DNA of 64,000 bases, from the NCBI GenBank assembly GCA_963676045.1, contig OY780938.1:1488001-1552000 (forward strand). Reading direction: 5' to 3'. How positions within the stretch are numbered: the stretch's first letter is position 1; every line of letters starts with the position of its first letter. A program made the translations under genes and the position numbers. Shown piece by piece: positions 36,273 through 45,343 of the stretch. This DNA comes from Methanogranum sp963676045. GTDB lineage: Archaea; Thermoplasmatota; Thermoplasmata; Methanomassiliicoccales; Methanomethylophilaceae. The notes below the pieces were generated by a model, which was not told the DNA's origin, searched no databases, and was given only the letters and a program-made list of their open reading frames with translations.

Positions 36273-36638
36273 ATGGTTCAGATCAACAGGAAAGCCTGGC
36301 TCCTTTTCGACATCGTAGGATTGGTTTTCGTGGTCTTTGGTGCATTATATTACATAGGCCTTTTTTTCAATGCAGATACATTCGTGGGACTTTCACTATT
36401 CCTGATGGGGATGTTCTTTGTGATACTGGGCTCGATATTCGGCCATCTTGAAGGGATCAACGTGAAAGAGGAGATCACAGAATTGATCCATGAGAAGAAT
36501 GTTCAGGAAGCGATCCAGAGGTGCGATGATGGTGGGGACGGATATATTCTGGATATAGATGCGGCTGAAAAGAAGCCTGTACCGGATCAAGTGGATATGG
36601 ATGAACTATTTGAAGATCCAAAATCATCAAAGGAATGA
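36273..36638 (+). CDS. Small membrane protein, two spans
   Basis: A 121-residue protein of unknown function. It has two hydrophobic helices near residues 8-30 and 35-58, then a charged cytoplasmic tail with an acidic end (DMDELFEDPKSSKE). The ATG at 36273 is preferred because ATTATTAA at 36242-36249 lies about 27 bases upstream; the longer frame from 36192 would start before the promoter. The HD-domain gene follows after nine bases, so the two are likely co-transcribed. Confidence 0.65.
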   Translation: MVQINRKAWLLFDIVGLVFVVFGALYYIGLFFNADTFVGLSLFLMGMFFVILGSIFGHLEGINVKEEITELIHEKNVQEAIQRCDDGGDGYILDIDAAEKKPVPDQVDMDELFEDPKSSKE

Positions 36639-36647
36639 GGTCTAATC

Positions 36648-37799
36648 ATGGATGATCGAAAGGCGTTGAACGCTGATATGCTTTACTATATGTTCGAAGC
36701 AGTCAATATGCACAGATGGAACGATCATCTCCGCATGATAGATCTAACGGAGCTTGATAAACAAGCCCATAAGGCAGCCATTGCCTGGATACTTGGTAAA
36801 TACGAGGTTGACGCGGGGCACGTCATGGATTGGGACCGTTTGATATCCATCAATCTCTATTCTTTCATATCCAGATTGGTACTCACCGATCTGAAGCCCC
36901 AATTATACCATCGCATGGAGGAAGAGAAGTCAGATCAGGTCAATGAATACGTCCTTAAAGAATTCAACCGTAAGGTTCCAGGAGCCTCTGGTGAATTTGT
37001 CAGCGATCTTGAAAGATACCTTTATTCTAAGAAGGATTCCAAGGAAGATGCCATTTCTCGTGCTGCTCATTATCTGGCCACAAGATGGGAGTTCAATATG
37101 ATATACCCAGCCAATCAGTCAATGTATGGCATCGAGCAGACGAGGGTCGAGATAGACGAGCAGATATACCAATACAGGGATATAATTGGTGTAAAGAAAT
37201 TGATGGCTGATAAAAGTGCATTCAATATAGTCGATCTGATCGGTCAACTAAGGTTCCAGCAGAGATGGGCAAGGACGCCAAGGATACCACAAACAACTGT
37301 GCTGGGTCATTCATTGATAGTAGCCAATATGATATATCTGAGCGACTATGATATCAATGCAGATAAAAAGCAGAGATATTTTGATTTCCACACAGCTCTT
37401 TTCCATGATCTGCCAGAGGTATTGACCAAAGATGTGATAACTCCGGTGAAAACAAGCGTTTACGGATTGCCAGACCTTTTGGACAGCTATGAACACGAAT
37501 TGATAGAGTCAAAGATAATGCCCCTGATACCGGGATCTTGGAGGGACGAGCTCAGATCGATGGTGTACGATCCATTTACAGATCTTGATGATCCAGTATA
37601 TGGAATGCGTAGAGGAAAGGATATCAAGACATGCGATCATCTTGCAGCATTCATGGAGGCTCACATCTCCATCCGTTACGGTGTCTCTTCAAAGGCCTTG
37701 AGAGATGGAGAGAAAGAGATAAGGATCAAACTCCAGAAAAGCGGAAAAGGGATAGATGCAAATGGTTTGGTAAGAAGTTTCGATGAAATGGATATCTGA
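36648..37799 (+). CDS. HD-domain hydrolase (YfbR-like)
   Basis: A 383-residue metal-dependent phosphohydrolase. The HD ligands lie in the second half: H of TVLGHSLIVAN near residue 223, HD of FHDLPEVLTKDVITP near 255 and D of CDHLAAFMEA near 328. The phrase LPEVLTKDVITPVK resembles 5'-deoxynucleotidase YfbR and related HD proteins. The first 190 residues are a second helical region of unknown role. It follows the two-span membrane protein and converges on serS with one base between the stops. A nucleotide substrate is inferred. Confidence 0.75.
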   Translation: MDDRKALNADMLYYMFEAVNMHRWNDHLRMIDLTELDKQAHKAAIAWILGKYEVDAGHVMDWDRLISINLYSFISRLVLTDLKPQLYHRMEEEKSDQVNEYVLKEFNRKVPGASGEFVSDLERYLYSKKDSKEDAISRAAHYLATRWEFNMIYPANQSMYGIEQTRVEIDEQIYQYRDIIGVKKLMADKSAFNIVDLIGQLRFQQRWARTPRIPQTTVLGHSLIVANMIYLSDYDINADKKQRYFDFHTALFHDLPEVLTKDVITPVKTSVYGLPDLLDSYEHELIESKIMPLIPGSWRDELRSMVYDPFTDLDDPVYGMRRGKDIKTCDHLAAFMEAHISIRYGVSSKALRDGEKEIRIKLQKSGKGIDANGLVRSFDEMDI

Positions 37800-37800
37800 A

Positions 37801-39075
37801 TCATTTCTTTTTGGTAATGGTCTCTTGTCCCTTCATGTAGGGCCTTAGCACTTCTGGTATATTGACCGAGCCATCCTTGTTCTGGTAGTTTTCTAATATT
37901 GCAACCATCGTTCTCGGAAGTGCCAATCCAGAACCGTTCAAAGTGTGTATGAATTCGCTTTTGAGGTGTGGTTCCGGCCTGTATTTTATTCTTGCCCTAC
38001 GAGCTTGGAAGTCCGTGAAATTCGAACAAGATGAAGCCTCAAGCCAAGCATCCTTTCCAGGAGCGTAAAGTTCCAGATCGTAGCATTTCGCGCATGAGAA
38101 GCTCATGTCCCCTGTACAGAGAAGGAGCACACGATAGGGCAGGTTCAATCCTTTTATAAGTTCCTCAGCATCATTCCTAAGTGTCTCGAGGGATTTCCAT
38201 GATGTCTCAGGTAAGACGAATCTTACCATCTCCACTTTGTTGAATTCGTGAACGCGGATTATGCCTTTGGTATCAGCGTGCTTACCGACCTCTCTCCTGA
38301 AGGAGGGGAGATATGCGGTGTAAAGTATTGGGAGATCCCCCTTCTCCAATATCTCATCTTGGAAAAGGTTGGTGACAGGCACTTCTGCCGTCGGATTCAG
38401 GAACAAATCATCCTTCTCAAGGTGATACATGTCCTCCTTCAGGTTTGGGTATTGCCCGGTACCGATAAGGGCCTCCTTGTTGACGACGACAGGCGGGAAC
38501 ACCTCTGTGTATCCTTGGTCGTGGTGGGTATCAAGGAAATAGGATATCAATGCACGCTCCAGACGTGCGCCGTCCCCTTTCAGGCAATAGAATCCGCTGC
38601 CTGCGACCTTCACAGCACGATCGAAATCAATTATATCGAGGTCTTCAGCGATCTCGAAATGTTCTTTTGGTTCGAATTCGAAATTTCTTTTGTTGCCCCA
38701 TTCGTATACGACAACGTTATCATTGCTGTCTTTGCCGAAGGGTACGGACTCATGCGGTATGTTCGGTATGTTCAGTACGCATTCGTTGCGAATATTTTCC
38801 AATACGACCATCCTTTCATCATTCGCTTTGATCCTATCCCCTACTTCGCGCATTTTCTCAATGGCATCATCCTTTTCTTTGCCTTTCGGTAATTTGGATA
38901 TCTTGAGGGACTCATCATTCCTGACCTTGCGAAGGTCATTGTTCATCTGGGTCAAAGCTCTCCATTCTGCATCTGTTTCCAGGAATCTATCGAGTACATC
39001 GGTGGACCTGTTCCTGTTCATCAACATCGTCCTGATCATCTCAGGGTTCGATCTTATTATGTTTACGTCCAACAT
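37801..39075 (-). CDS. serS: Seryl-tRNA synthetase, bacterial/common type
   Basis: Charges tRNA-Ser (and tRNA-Sec where present). It is 424 residues from the ATG at 39075, preceded by AAGGTG; the GTG at 39084 lies in that site. The N-terminal coiled-coil arm covers about residues 25-105. Class II motifs follow: motif 2 FRREVGKHADTKGIIRVHEFNKVE and motif 3 LNGSGLALPRTMVAILENYQ (shown in parts). TAEVPVTN and SCSNFTDFQARR are typical of the common SerRS, not the rare methanogen-only type. It is the third gene of an Rpp21-CRM-serS operon. Confidence 0.95.
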   Translation of the reverse strand: MLDVNIIRSNPEMIRTMLMNRNRSTDVLDRFLETDAEWRALTQMNNDLRKVRNDESLKISKLPKGKEKDDAIEKMREVGDRIKANDERMVVLENIRNECVLNIPNIPHESVPFGKDSNDNVVVYEWGNKRNFEFEPKEHFEIAEDLDIIDFDRAVKVAGSGFYCLKGDGARLERALISYFLDTHHDQGYTEVFPPVVVNKEALIGTGQYPNLKEDMYHLEKDDLFLNPTAEVPVTNLFQDEILEKGDLPILYTAYLPSFRREVGKHADTKGIIRVHEFNKVEMVRFVLPETSWKSLETLRNDAEELIKGLNLPYRVLLLCTGDMSFSCAKCYDLELYAPGKDAWLEASSCSNFTDFQARRARIKYRPEPHLKSEFIHTLNGSGLALPRTMVAILENYQNKDGSVNIPEVLRPYMKGQETITKKK

Positions 39076-39085
39076 CTGAAACACC

Positions 39086-39379
39086 TTAGAATTTCTTTTG
39101 ACACAGGGAGTTCCACGTTCTCTTGTCCGTGAAAATCATGACATTTCCGCGAACATCCACGATGACGGAATCCGTGGCGTCTGCGATCACCTGGGAAAGC
39201 TCATCTACGCTTTCTCCAGAATTGTCAAGGACCCTTATCTTGATTATACGGCGATTCTTCAATTGTGACACTATCTCGTCCGTGAGTCCCTGGTCCAATC
39301 CTTCTTTTCCTACGTGGACTGTCGGTTTCAATTCGACAGCACGTCTCATTATCTCTTTCTTTGCTTCTTTTTCCGTCAT
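39086..39379 (-). CDS. YhbY/CRM-domain RNA-binding protein
   Basis: A 97-residue single CRM domain, a KH-like fold that binds rRNA or intron RNA; bacterial YhbY associates with pre-50S ribosomes. It shows AVELKPTVHVGKEGLDQGLTDEIVSQLKNRRIIKIRVL with the GXXG-like loop at VGKEG. The ATG at 39379 overlaps the stop of the Rpp21 gene (ATGA); the longer frame from 39502 lies inside Rpp21. serS follows with its ribosome binding site next to this gene's TAA. Confidence 0.88.
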   Translation of the reverse strand: MTEKEAKKEIMRRAVELKPTVHVGKEGLDQGLTDEIVSQLKNRRIIKIRVLDNSGESVDELSQVIADATDSVIVDVRGNVMIFTDKRTWNSLCQKKF

Positions 39380-39696
39380 TTTCTTTGCTCCCTGATGTAT
39401 GGCATACGTTCGACAGCTCCACATTTGGCACAGGACGATGTTATCTTGTGTCCTGTAAATCTTATTCTGCAGTTGAATCCGGGTATCATTGGGAGCGAGC
39501 ATCTCTTACAGTATCTGAACTCAGATGGGATGTTCGTTCTAGTTTTCATACCTATACTCTTAGCCAGTGTAACGTATCTTATGGCACGATCGTCCTTTCC
39601 TTCTCGCACAGCATTATCTGCGAGCTTTATCAGCGTGCTTATCCTAGCATTTCCGATATTGGCTGCAGCATTCTTTGGAAGATGTCTTTTGGACAT
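39376..39696 (-). CDS. rnp4: RNase P protein subunit Rpp21 (Rnp4)
   Basis: One of the archaeal RNase P proteins, which with Rpp29 stabilises the specificity domain of RNase P RNA in tRNA 5' maturation. It is 106 residues. It has a helical N-terminus (ARISTLIKLADNAVREGKDDRAIRYV, in parts), then a zinc ribbon CKRCSLP...CAKCGA near residues 65-93 and a basic RIRFTGHK between. It is the first gene of an RNA-centred operon with the CRM protein and serS. Confidence 0.9.
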   Translation of the reverse strand: MSKRHLPKNAAANIGNARISTLIKLADNAVREGKDDRAIRYVTLAKSIGMKTRTNIPSEFRYCKRCSLPMIPGFNCRIRFTGHKITSSCAKCGAVERMPYIREQRK

Positions 39697-39756
39697 ATTA
39701 TGCCTCTTTCACCGACATGAAGCTGAGATATAAATCTTTAGCAATAATATCAAGCA

Positions 39757-40755
39757 TCATCTATGGAGTTGTGGTGCAAGCACCTTTATGTATTTGCATC
39801 CTGCAACGGCTTTACCTGCTTCGCATTCATCAAGACGCTCCATGAATTTCTCGTGGAATATGCGGACCGTGTCATCCCATCCATTGCCTGATACTGATAT
39901 CTCTAGCTTTTGATTGGTGAATGTCCATATCTTGGATCCTGGCGAATGTGATATGTCTGCGGTGACAGGATTCGATAGTTTCACGTCCCTGTCCTTGGAG
40001 ATGATACGTTGGAATGTTATGCTCGGTATCTTTTCAACGGAAACGATATCCTCGATGCCTGTGAGGTTTCCACTTCTGGAGAATATCAACTGTCCTTTTA
40101 TCGCGCAAGGTCCATTGCCGCAAAGTTCCAATGTAGATTTCGATATCTCATCGTTATTGAATCCAAGGCTCACATCGCCTTCGTCAGATGCAAAGCATAC
40201 TCTTCCCAGAGGGTCCTTGTAAAGCAATCCTACGGCCATTCCCAAATGGTCCTGTGGCAATGGGTAAGACCACTCAGATATTACCTCTTTGGACGTTCCT
40301 TTGAACGTACCTGATACGTCGGTGGCAGCATATTGTATGGAATATCCTACCACGTCGCGCGACAATGAGCTCAGATCGCCTATTATCCAAGACCTGTATT
40401 TCGGATCCGGGAAGTTATTCTCGATCATGTCTGACAGGCTATTGCTCTCTGCCATGTTCATCATGAGCGTCATTATCTTGACAGTGTCGTCCATCAATGT
40501 CCCTGTGAATCTGTCAGCCGCTTCTGTTGAAAGTGTCATACTTCTGCCGTCTACCTCTGTGATATGGAGTATGAATCTATTGAGGTATTCTTTCGGGACG
40601 GCATATAATGTCATCATATCCTTTTCGATCAATTGCGCGCCAATGTGGACTATTAATGACTGCACGTCCATCATTATGCTTCCGGCTACCGACACTGGAA
40701 TGTCATCGCCTTCTTTGTTCGATATGACTTTGAAACTTGGTGTGTTCGTCTGCAT
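39757..40755 (-). CDS. Hypothetical protein, unrecognised family
   Basis: A 332-residue soluble protein with mixed strands and helices. I can name no domain. It opens with a beta-rich segment, has a Met/Leu-rich helix (VKIMTLMMNMAESNSLSDMI) near residue 95, and a CGNGPC pair near 208-213 that could be structural. No signal peptide or membrane span is seen. It is read in the same direction as Rpp21 but 61 bases upstream, so it may or may not share a transcript. It is divergent from L10e. Confidence 0.6.
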   Translation of the reverse strand: MQTNTPSFKVISNKEGDDIPVSVAGSIMMDVQSLIVHIGAQLIEKDMMTLYAVPKEYLNRFILHITEVDGRSMTLSTEAADRFTGTLMDDTVKIMTLMMNMAESNSLSDMIENNFPDPKYRSWIIGDLSSLSRDVVGYSIQYAATDVSGTFKGTSKEVISEWSYPLPQDHLGMAVGLLYKDPLGRVCFASDEGDVSLGFNNDEISKSTLELCGNGPCAIKGQLIFSRSGNLTGIEDIVSVEKIPSITFQRIISKDRDVKLSNPVTADISHSPGSKIWTFTNQKLEISVSGNGWDDTVRIFHEKFMERLDECEAGKAVAGCKYIKVLAPQLHR

Positions 40756-40928
40756 CCCCTAATGGAATATTTTCTTTGCATTATATTATTGTTTTTGGTA
40801 CTTGCCCGGGGAAATGCTTATATCTCATGTATGACTCGTCGTGTTTGGTCATGAACTGATCAAGTAACAGTCTTTAAATATGAATTTGGGATTGTCGCAT
40901 TCATTAAACCCGCACACAGGTGTTAAAG

Positions 40929-41447
40929 ATGGTAAGAAAGCCCGCATCAATGTATAGAAGGATCACAGGACAGGCGTATACACGCCGTGAGTATATGGGA
41001 GGAGTTCCCGCAAGCAGGGTAAGCCAGTATGATATGGGTAACCTTCAGGCTGATTTTCCCGTAGTCCTCACACTTAAGGTGAAGAACCGCGTCCAGGTGA
41101 GACACACATCCCTTGAGGCAGGCCGTATCGCCGCCAACAGGTATTTGTCGTCTGCTGCGGGAGCACAGAATTATCACCTTACAGTAAGGGCTTATCCGCA
41201 CATGGTTCTCAGGGAGAACAAACTTGCGACCGGTGCAGGAGCAGACCGTGTGTCGAGTGGAATGCGCCGTGCTTTCGGTAAGACCGTTGGAACCGCAGCA
41301 AGGCTTGAGCGTAACCAGGCAATCCTGACAGTTAAGACAACTGCGGATAAGGTTACCATTGCAAAGGAAGCTCTTTGGAAAGCATCGATGAAATATCCAT
41401 CCCCATGCTACGTTGTAGTCGAGAAGGGACAGGAACTCATAAACTGA
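40929..41447 (+). CDS. rpl10e: 50S ribosomal protein L10e
   Basis: Archaeal/eukaryal L10e (structural cousin of bacterial L16), 172 residues, binding near the A-site finger. It starts MVRKPASMYR and carries GGVPASRVSQYDMG, the AGRIAANRYL helix and SSGMRRAFGKTVGTAAR. The ATG at 40929 has AGGTG upstream, with a TATA-like TTTAAATATG about 40871. The diphthamide gene dph2 begins nine bases after its stop. Confidence 0.96.
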   Translation: MVRKPASMYRRITGQAYTRREYMGGVPASRVSQYDMGNLQADFPVVLTLKVKNRVQVRHTSLEAGRIAANRYLSSAAGAQNYHLTVRAYPHMVLRENKLATGAGADRVSSGMRRAFGKTVGTAARLERNQAILTVKTTADKVTIAKEALWKASMKYPSPCYVVVEKGQELIN

Positions 41448-41455
41448 TAAAAGAT

Positions 41456-42436
41456 ATGTTCGACCTAGAGATAGGTAGGATAGTGGACTGGATCCGCAAC
41501 GGAGGGTTTTCCTCCGTTGCACTTCAGTTGCCCGAAGGCCTTAAGCTCAAGGCGACCGAGATCTCCGATGCGATCTCTTCTGAGACGCATGCTAGTGTTT
41601 TGATTTTAGGATACCCGTGTTATGGGGCCTGTGATCTCTTTTCTGATTACAAGAGATATGTAGATGCGTTGATACATTTTGGTCACTCTCCTATACCATC
41701 ATTGGGAAAGGATCCAAATATTCTATTCGTCGAGGTGCATACATCGATAGACATTGTGCCGTCTTTGAAGGCAGCAATAGATAGGATGCCTTCAAAGGTC
41801 GGACTCTTGGCAACAGTCCAGTACATCGAGATGCTACCGATCGTCAAAAGGACATTGGAAGATTCAGGAAGGAAGGCGTGGATCGGTTCCGGGGATTCAA
41901 GGATATCATATCCTGGTCAGGTACTCGGATGCAATTGCAGTGCTGCAATCTCCATTTCAGAGGAAGTGGAGGCATTTCTGTTCATAGGCGAGGGTGATTT
42001 CCATCCGCTTGCAGCTGCATTCGGTGTGAAGACCCCTCTTTTGATCTTGAACCCAGTCACAGGTGAGCTTAGGGATGTGACGGATGTGCGCGACCGCATA
42101 TTGAGAAAGAGATTCGCGGCCATCGAGAGGGCCAAGACTGCGAATGATTTTCTAGTGATAGTATGCGGGAAAGTAGGACAGAACAGAATGAATGTTGCAT
42201 TGGATGTTTGCAACAAATTAAAGGAAAAAGGGAAAAAAGCATATCTCGTAATGATGGATGAGATAACGCCAAATTCATTACTGCCGTTCAAGGTTGATGC
42301 ATATGTATGCACCGCTTGTCCGCGCATAGCGATGGACGATTCTGTGAGATACATGCATCCGATGCTCACGATCACAGAGGTCGATCATGTGATCGGCATA
42401 CGTGAATGGGAAGAATATAGATTCGACTCGATATGA
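41456..42436 (+). CDS. dph2: Diphthamide biosynthesis protein Dph2 (2-(3-amino-3-carboxypropyl)histidine synthase)
   Basis: Non-classical radical SAM enzyme that transfers the aminocarboxypropyl group of SAM to a histidine of elongation factor 2, the first step of diphthamide. It is 326 residues. The three cysteines that hold its [4Fe-4S] cluster lie one per domain: GYPCYGACD near residue 58, LGCNCSAA near 162 and CTACPRIAMDD near 285. The start is the ATG at 41456; the longer frame from 41375 runs inside L10e. It lies nine bases after L10e, so the translation machinery genes are grouped. Confidence 0.93.
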   Translation: MFDLEIGRIVDWIRNGGFSSVALQLPEGLKLKATEISDAISSETHASVLILGYPCYGACDLFSDYKRYVDALIHFGHSPIPSLGKDPNILFVEVHTSIDIVPSLKAAIDRMPSKVGLLATVQYIEMLPIVKRTLEDSGRKAWIGSGDSRISYPGQVLGCNCSAAISISEEVEAFLFIGEGDFHPLAAAFGVKTPLLILNPVTGELRDVTDVRDRILRKRFAAIERAKTANDFLVIVCGKVGQNRMNVALDVCNKLKEKGKKAYLVMMDEITPNSLLPFKVDAYVCTACPRIAMDDSVRYMHPMLTITEVDHVIGIREWEEYRFDSI

Positions 42437-42481
42437 GTGACAGTGCAAATCCTTAATAAATGTAAGAGATTAGCATATTTC

Positions 42482-43234
42482 ATGTTCACATCGCAATCCA
42501 TTCTTGAGGGGGACAATCTGCCGAAAGTACGTGTTGGTATCGGCCGTGGAACCGACAAAGGGAATGTAGAGAGAAGCGTGCACGCGATAGGGAGCAAGGA
42601 TATCACCATCTACGACGATCCACATGCACTCGTGAACGATCTGATGTCTGGAAGGATCGATGCCGCCGTACGTGGCGACATGTCATCCTCCAAATTACTG
42701 CCTATGTTGAAGTCTGCTACCGGAGTCAAAAATCTCGAGAGACTGGTGCTTCTCGAGCCAAAAAGAGGAAAGCTGGTGTTCATGGCGCCAGTCGGTATCG
42801 ATGAGGGATGGACGGTCAAACAGAAATACGATATCGTCGAAAGGTCCATCAAACTCATGGGAAGATTGGGTGCAGGTCAGAGGGTTGCAATAATGTCCGG
42901 AGGGAGGAACGAGGACATTGGTAGGTGTGCCGCAGTGGATAAGACCATACATGATGCTAACGAACTCGTAGGGCTCTTGAAGAGGCAAGGATACGATGCA
43001 TACAATTGCCAGATATTGATAGAGGATGCTATAGAAGAGGCCGATCTGATAATCGCCCCCGATGGCATATCCGGCAACATAATTTTCAGAGTGATACATT
43101 TCATCGGCGAGGCCAAGGCCCTTGGTGCGCCGGTCATAAACATCGACGAGGTCTTCGTGGATACTTCAAGGGAGAAGACTGACTATACAGATTCTATACA
43201 ATTGGCCATGAGGCTTAAAGGGGAATATCAATGA
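42482..43234 (+). CDS. mtxX: MtxX-like protein (methanogenesis marker 4)
   Basis: A methanogen-specific protein related to phosphate acyltransferases, of unknown reaction. The opening VRVGIGRGTDKGNVERSV, then GGRNEDIGRCAAVDKTIHDANE near residue 135, APDGISGNIIFRVIHFIGEAKALGAPV and the closing FVDTSREKTDY agree with MtxX as I remember it. The ATG at 42482 is preferred: CTTAATAAA at 42452-42460 lies about 26 bases before it. A GTG at 42437 would add 15 residues. It overlaps queD by four bases, so a methanogenesis-linked gene heads the preQ0 operon. Confidence 0.7.
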   Translation: MFTSQSILEGDNLPKVRVGIGRGTDKGNVERSVHAIGSKDITIYDDPHALVNDLMSGRIDAAVRGDMSSSKLLPMLKSATGVKNLERLVLLEPKRGKLVFMAPVGIDEGWTVKQKYDIVERSIKLMGRLGAGQRVAIMSGGRNEDIGRCAAVDKTIHDANELVGLLKRQGYDAYNCQILIEDAIEEADLIIAPDGISGNIIFRVIHFIGEAKALGAPVINIDEVFVDTSREKTDYTDSIQLAMRLKGEYQ

Positions 43235-43704
43235 TACTGGAGATAGACGGCGGTTATTCTGGGATAAGATTCTCATCATGTCATTTCATACCTAGACATG
43301 AGAAATGTTCGAGACTTCACGGTCACGGGTACATCGTTCGCCTGCGGCTGGAAGGAGATGTAGGCGAAGAAGGCATGATAATGGACTTTGTGGTTCTGAA
43401 GAAGAAGCTGAAGGAGATGGTCGATGAGTTCGACCATCATGTGCTGCTTCCAGGCAGGTCCAAGGATGCTAAGATCGAGAACGATGGCGAATCTGTACAA
43501 GTCACTTGCTGTGGAAAGAGATACGTTTTCCCATCTGTGGACGTAGTGATCCTGGACATACCCACGACCACTGCTGAGGAGATGGCAAAGCTCATGACGG
43601 AGAGGATGTCTAGAGAGGTAAATATCCCTAACAACGTGAGGAGCATCTCCGTCGGCCTCGACGAGGAACGTGGACAGACTGCATGGTTCACGAAGGTGCT
43701 ATGA
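43231..43704 (+). CDS. queD: 6-carboxytetrahydropterin synthase
   Basis: Converts dihydroneopterin triphosphate to 6-carboxytetrahydropterin, second step of the preQ0 pathway that feeds archaeosine in tRNA. It is 157 residues. The zinc His residues are in SSCHFIPRH and LHGHGYIV (H18, H30, H32), the catalytic Cys is at about 26 (KCSRLHGHG), and DFVVLKKKL and DHHVLLP follow. A central insertion of about 20 residues carries a CC pair. It overlaps mtxX by four bases and queC by four (ATGA at 43701). Confidence 0.9.
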   Translation: MILEIDGGYSGIRFSSCHFIPRHEKCSRLHGHGYIVRLRLEGDVGEEGMIMDFVVLKKKLKEMVDEFDHHVLLPGRSKDAKIENDGESVQVTCCGKRYVFPSVDVVILDIPTTTAEEMAKLMTERMSREVNIPNNVRSISVGLDEERGQTAWFTKVL

Positions 43705-44369
43705 TGAAGGCAGCGGTCTTACTTTCAGGCGGATTGGATTCCACCACCACGTTGGCTCAGGCGATAGACGATGGATGCAAGGTCACGGCATTGAGTTTCA
43801 GATACGGGCAGAGACATACCAAGGAATTGGAATCGGCGAAAAAAGTATGTGAACATTACAATGTGGAGCATGTGATCATAGATCTCAATCTGGGTTCCTT
43901 CCGTTCTGCACTTACAAGGGAGGAGATAGACGTCCCGATGGACCGTTCAGGCGAACTTTCAAAGGACATACCTGTAACATATGTTCCTGCCAGGAATATC
44001 GTTTTTTTGAGCATAGCGGCGGGTCTTTGTGAATCCATCGATGCAGAGAGGATATACATAGGCGCCAATGCAGTGGATTATTCCGGATATCCTGATTGTC
44101 GTCCTGAGTTCTTCGAAGCTTACGAGAAGATGTTGGCGGTAGGGACCAAGACAGGGGTCGAAGGACATCCGATAAAGATAATGACCCCGATATTGAGGAG
44201 TTCCAAGGCCGACATAGTAAGACTTGGGAAGAGATTGAATGCCCCTTTGGACCTCACATGGTCATGCTATAACGGAGGGGAAAAGGCCTGTGGGCATTGT
44301 GATTCGTGCAGGCTAAGACTCAAAGGATTCAAAGATGCAGGTTATAAAGATGAAATCGAATACAGGTGA
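43701..44369 (+). CDS. queC: 7-cyano-7-deazaguanine synthase
   Basis: ATP-dependent enzyme that turns 7-carboxy-7-deazaguanine and ammonia into preQ0. It is 222 residues. The PP-loop VLLSGGLDSTTT is at the start, SFRYGQRHTKELESA and VPARNIVFLSIAAG follow, and the zinc cysteines are in CYNGGEKACGHCDSC near residue 190. Two adjacent ATGs (43701, 43704) are possible; the first overlaps the queD stop. queE follows. Confidence 0.95.
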   Translation: MMKAAVLLSGGLDSTTTLAQAIDDGCKVTALSFRYGQRHTKELESAKKVCEHYNVEHVIIDLNLGSFRSALTREEIDVPMDRSGELSKDIPVTYVPARNIVFLSIAAGLCESIDAERIYIGANAVDYSGYPDCRPEFFEAYEKMLAVGTKTGVEGHPIKIMTPILRSSKADIVRLGKRLNAPLDLTWSCYNGGEKACGHCDSCRLRLKGFKDAGYKDEIEYR

Positions 44370-44374
44370 TCAAT

Positions 44375-45001
44375 ATGAAGATATGTGAGTATTTCAGATC
44401 TCTCCAGGGAGAGGGCATAATGATAGGGGTACCGACCTATTTCATTAGGACAGCCGGTTGCAATCTTCGTTGCAAATGGTGCGACACGACCTATGCGCAG
44501 GAGGAGCCTGGCATGGATGCGGATGTCGATGAGATAATGGAGATAATCGGGGACGCCAAGAACGTATGCATTACAGGTGGTGAACCACTTTTACAGAAGG
44601 ATATGCCGGAATTATTGAGGAGGTTGATGAGAGAGGGCAAGTACATTGTAATCGAGACCAATGGTTCCGTGGACCTTTCCAATGTTCCCGACAGCCCTAA
44701 CATCCTCATCAGCATGGATATCAAATGTCCGTCTTCCTGTATGGAGAAGAAGATGTGCCTATCTAATCTGAAGATACTCACCATGAAGGATCAGTTGAAG
44801 TTCGTGATAGCAGACAAGAAGGATTTCTATTATGCAGTCAGATTCTTAGAGGAACACCCTGTCAGCACCAACATAATATTCAGTCCAGTCGGCGGTATGG
44901 ACCTTCAGCCGATCGCGGACGAGGTCGTCATGAGAAAGTTGGATGTGAGAGTATTGCCTCAGCTTCACAAGATCATCTGGGGAGATAAGAAATCTGTCTG
45001 A
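44375..45001 (+). CDS. queE: 7-carboxy-7-deazaguanine synthase
   Basis: Radical SAM enzyme that contracts 6-carboxytetrahydropterin to 7-carboxy-7-deazaguanine. It is 208 residues. The cluster motif is CNLRCKWCD near residue 28, preceded by SLQGEGIMIGVPT, and ITGGEPLLQ lies near 65. The ATG at 44375 is chosen because a near-perfect Shine-Dalgarno GGTGATC ends three bases before it and overlaps the queC stop. It is the last gene of mtxX-queD-queC-queE; folE-type and archaeosine-inserting TGT genes are elsewhere. Confidence 0.95.
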   Translation: MKICEYFRSLQGEGIMIGVPTYFIRTAGCNLRCKWCDTTYAQEEPGMDADVDEIMEIIGDAKNVCITGGEPLLQKDMPELLRRLMREGKYIVIETNGSVDLSNVPDSPNILISMDIKCPSSCMEKKMCLSNLKILTMKDQLKFVIADKKDFYYAVRFLEEHPVSTNIIFSPVGGMDLQPIADEVVMRKLDVRVLPQLHKIIWGDKKSV

Positions 45002-45343
45002 TCATCTCTTTTCAAACTTTTTCATATTTTCATGCCTTTTCACAAAATCCTTGACACACTGTTCAACGGTACCCTCCTCGTCATATGATACGAAGATCCC
45101 TGCTTTGTTCAGTATGTCAAGTCCATGGCTTCCTATCCCGCCCGTTATGACCGCTTCAACCTTGAGGCCAGCGATCGCTTTTGCGACCAACATGCCTGCC
45201 CCGTCCGATTTGGTATACTCATTGTCAATAACCTCGTAATCCAAAGTGTCCGAGTCCACTACGAGGAAGAAAGGTGCGTGGCCGAAATCCTCGGCCACAT
45301 AGGAATCCAGTTTGTCCCCTTCAGATATAACGCCTATTTTCAT
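45002..45343 (-). CDS. NifX/NafY-like iron-molybdenum cofactor domain protein
   Basis: A 113-residue single domain of the dinitrogenase iron-molybdenum cofactor family (KIGVISEGDKLDSYVAEDFGHAPFF; AVITGGIGSHGLDIL, in parts). Free-standing members are common in methanogens and bind or carry Fe-S or metal clusters; the client is unknown. It starts within the stop of the Mrp ATPase gene (ATGA at 45340-45343), so the two are a translationally coupled pair and probably work on the same cluster. It ends head-on against queE with no gap. Confidence 0.87.
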   Translation of the reverse strand: MKIGVISEGDKLDSYVAEDFGHAPFFLVVDSDTLDYEVIDNEYTKSDGAGMLVAKAIAGLKVEAVITGGIGSHGLDILNKAGIFVSYDEEGTVEQCVKDFVKRHENMKKFEKR

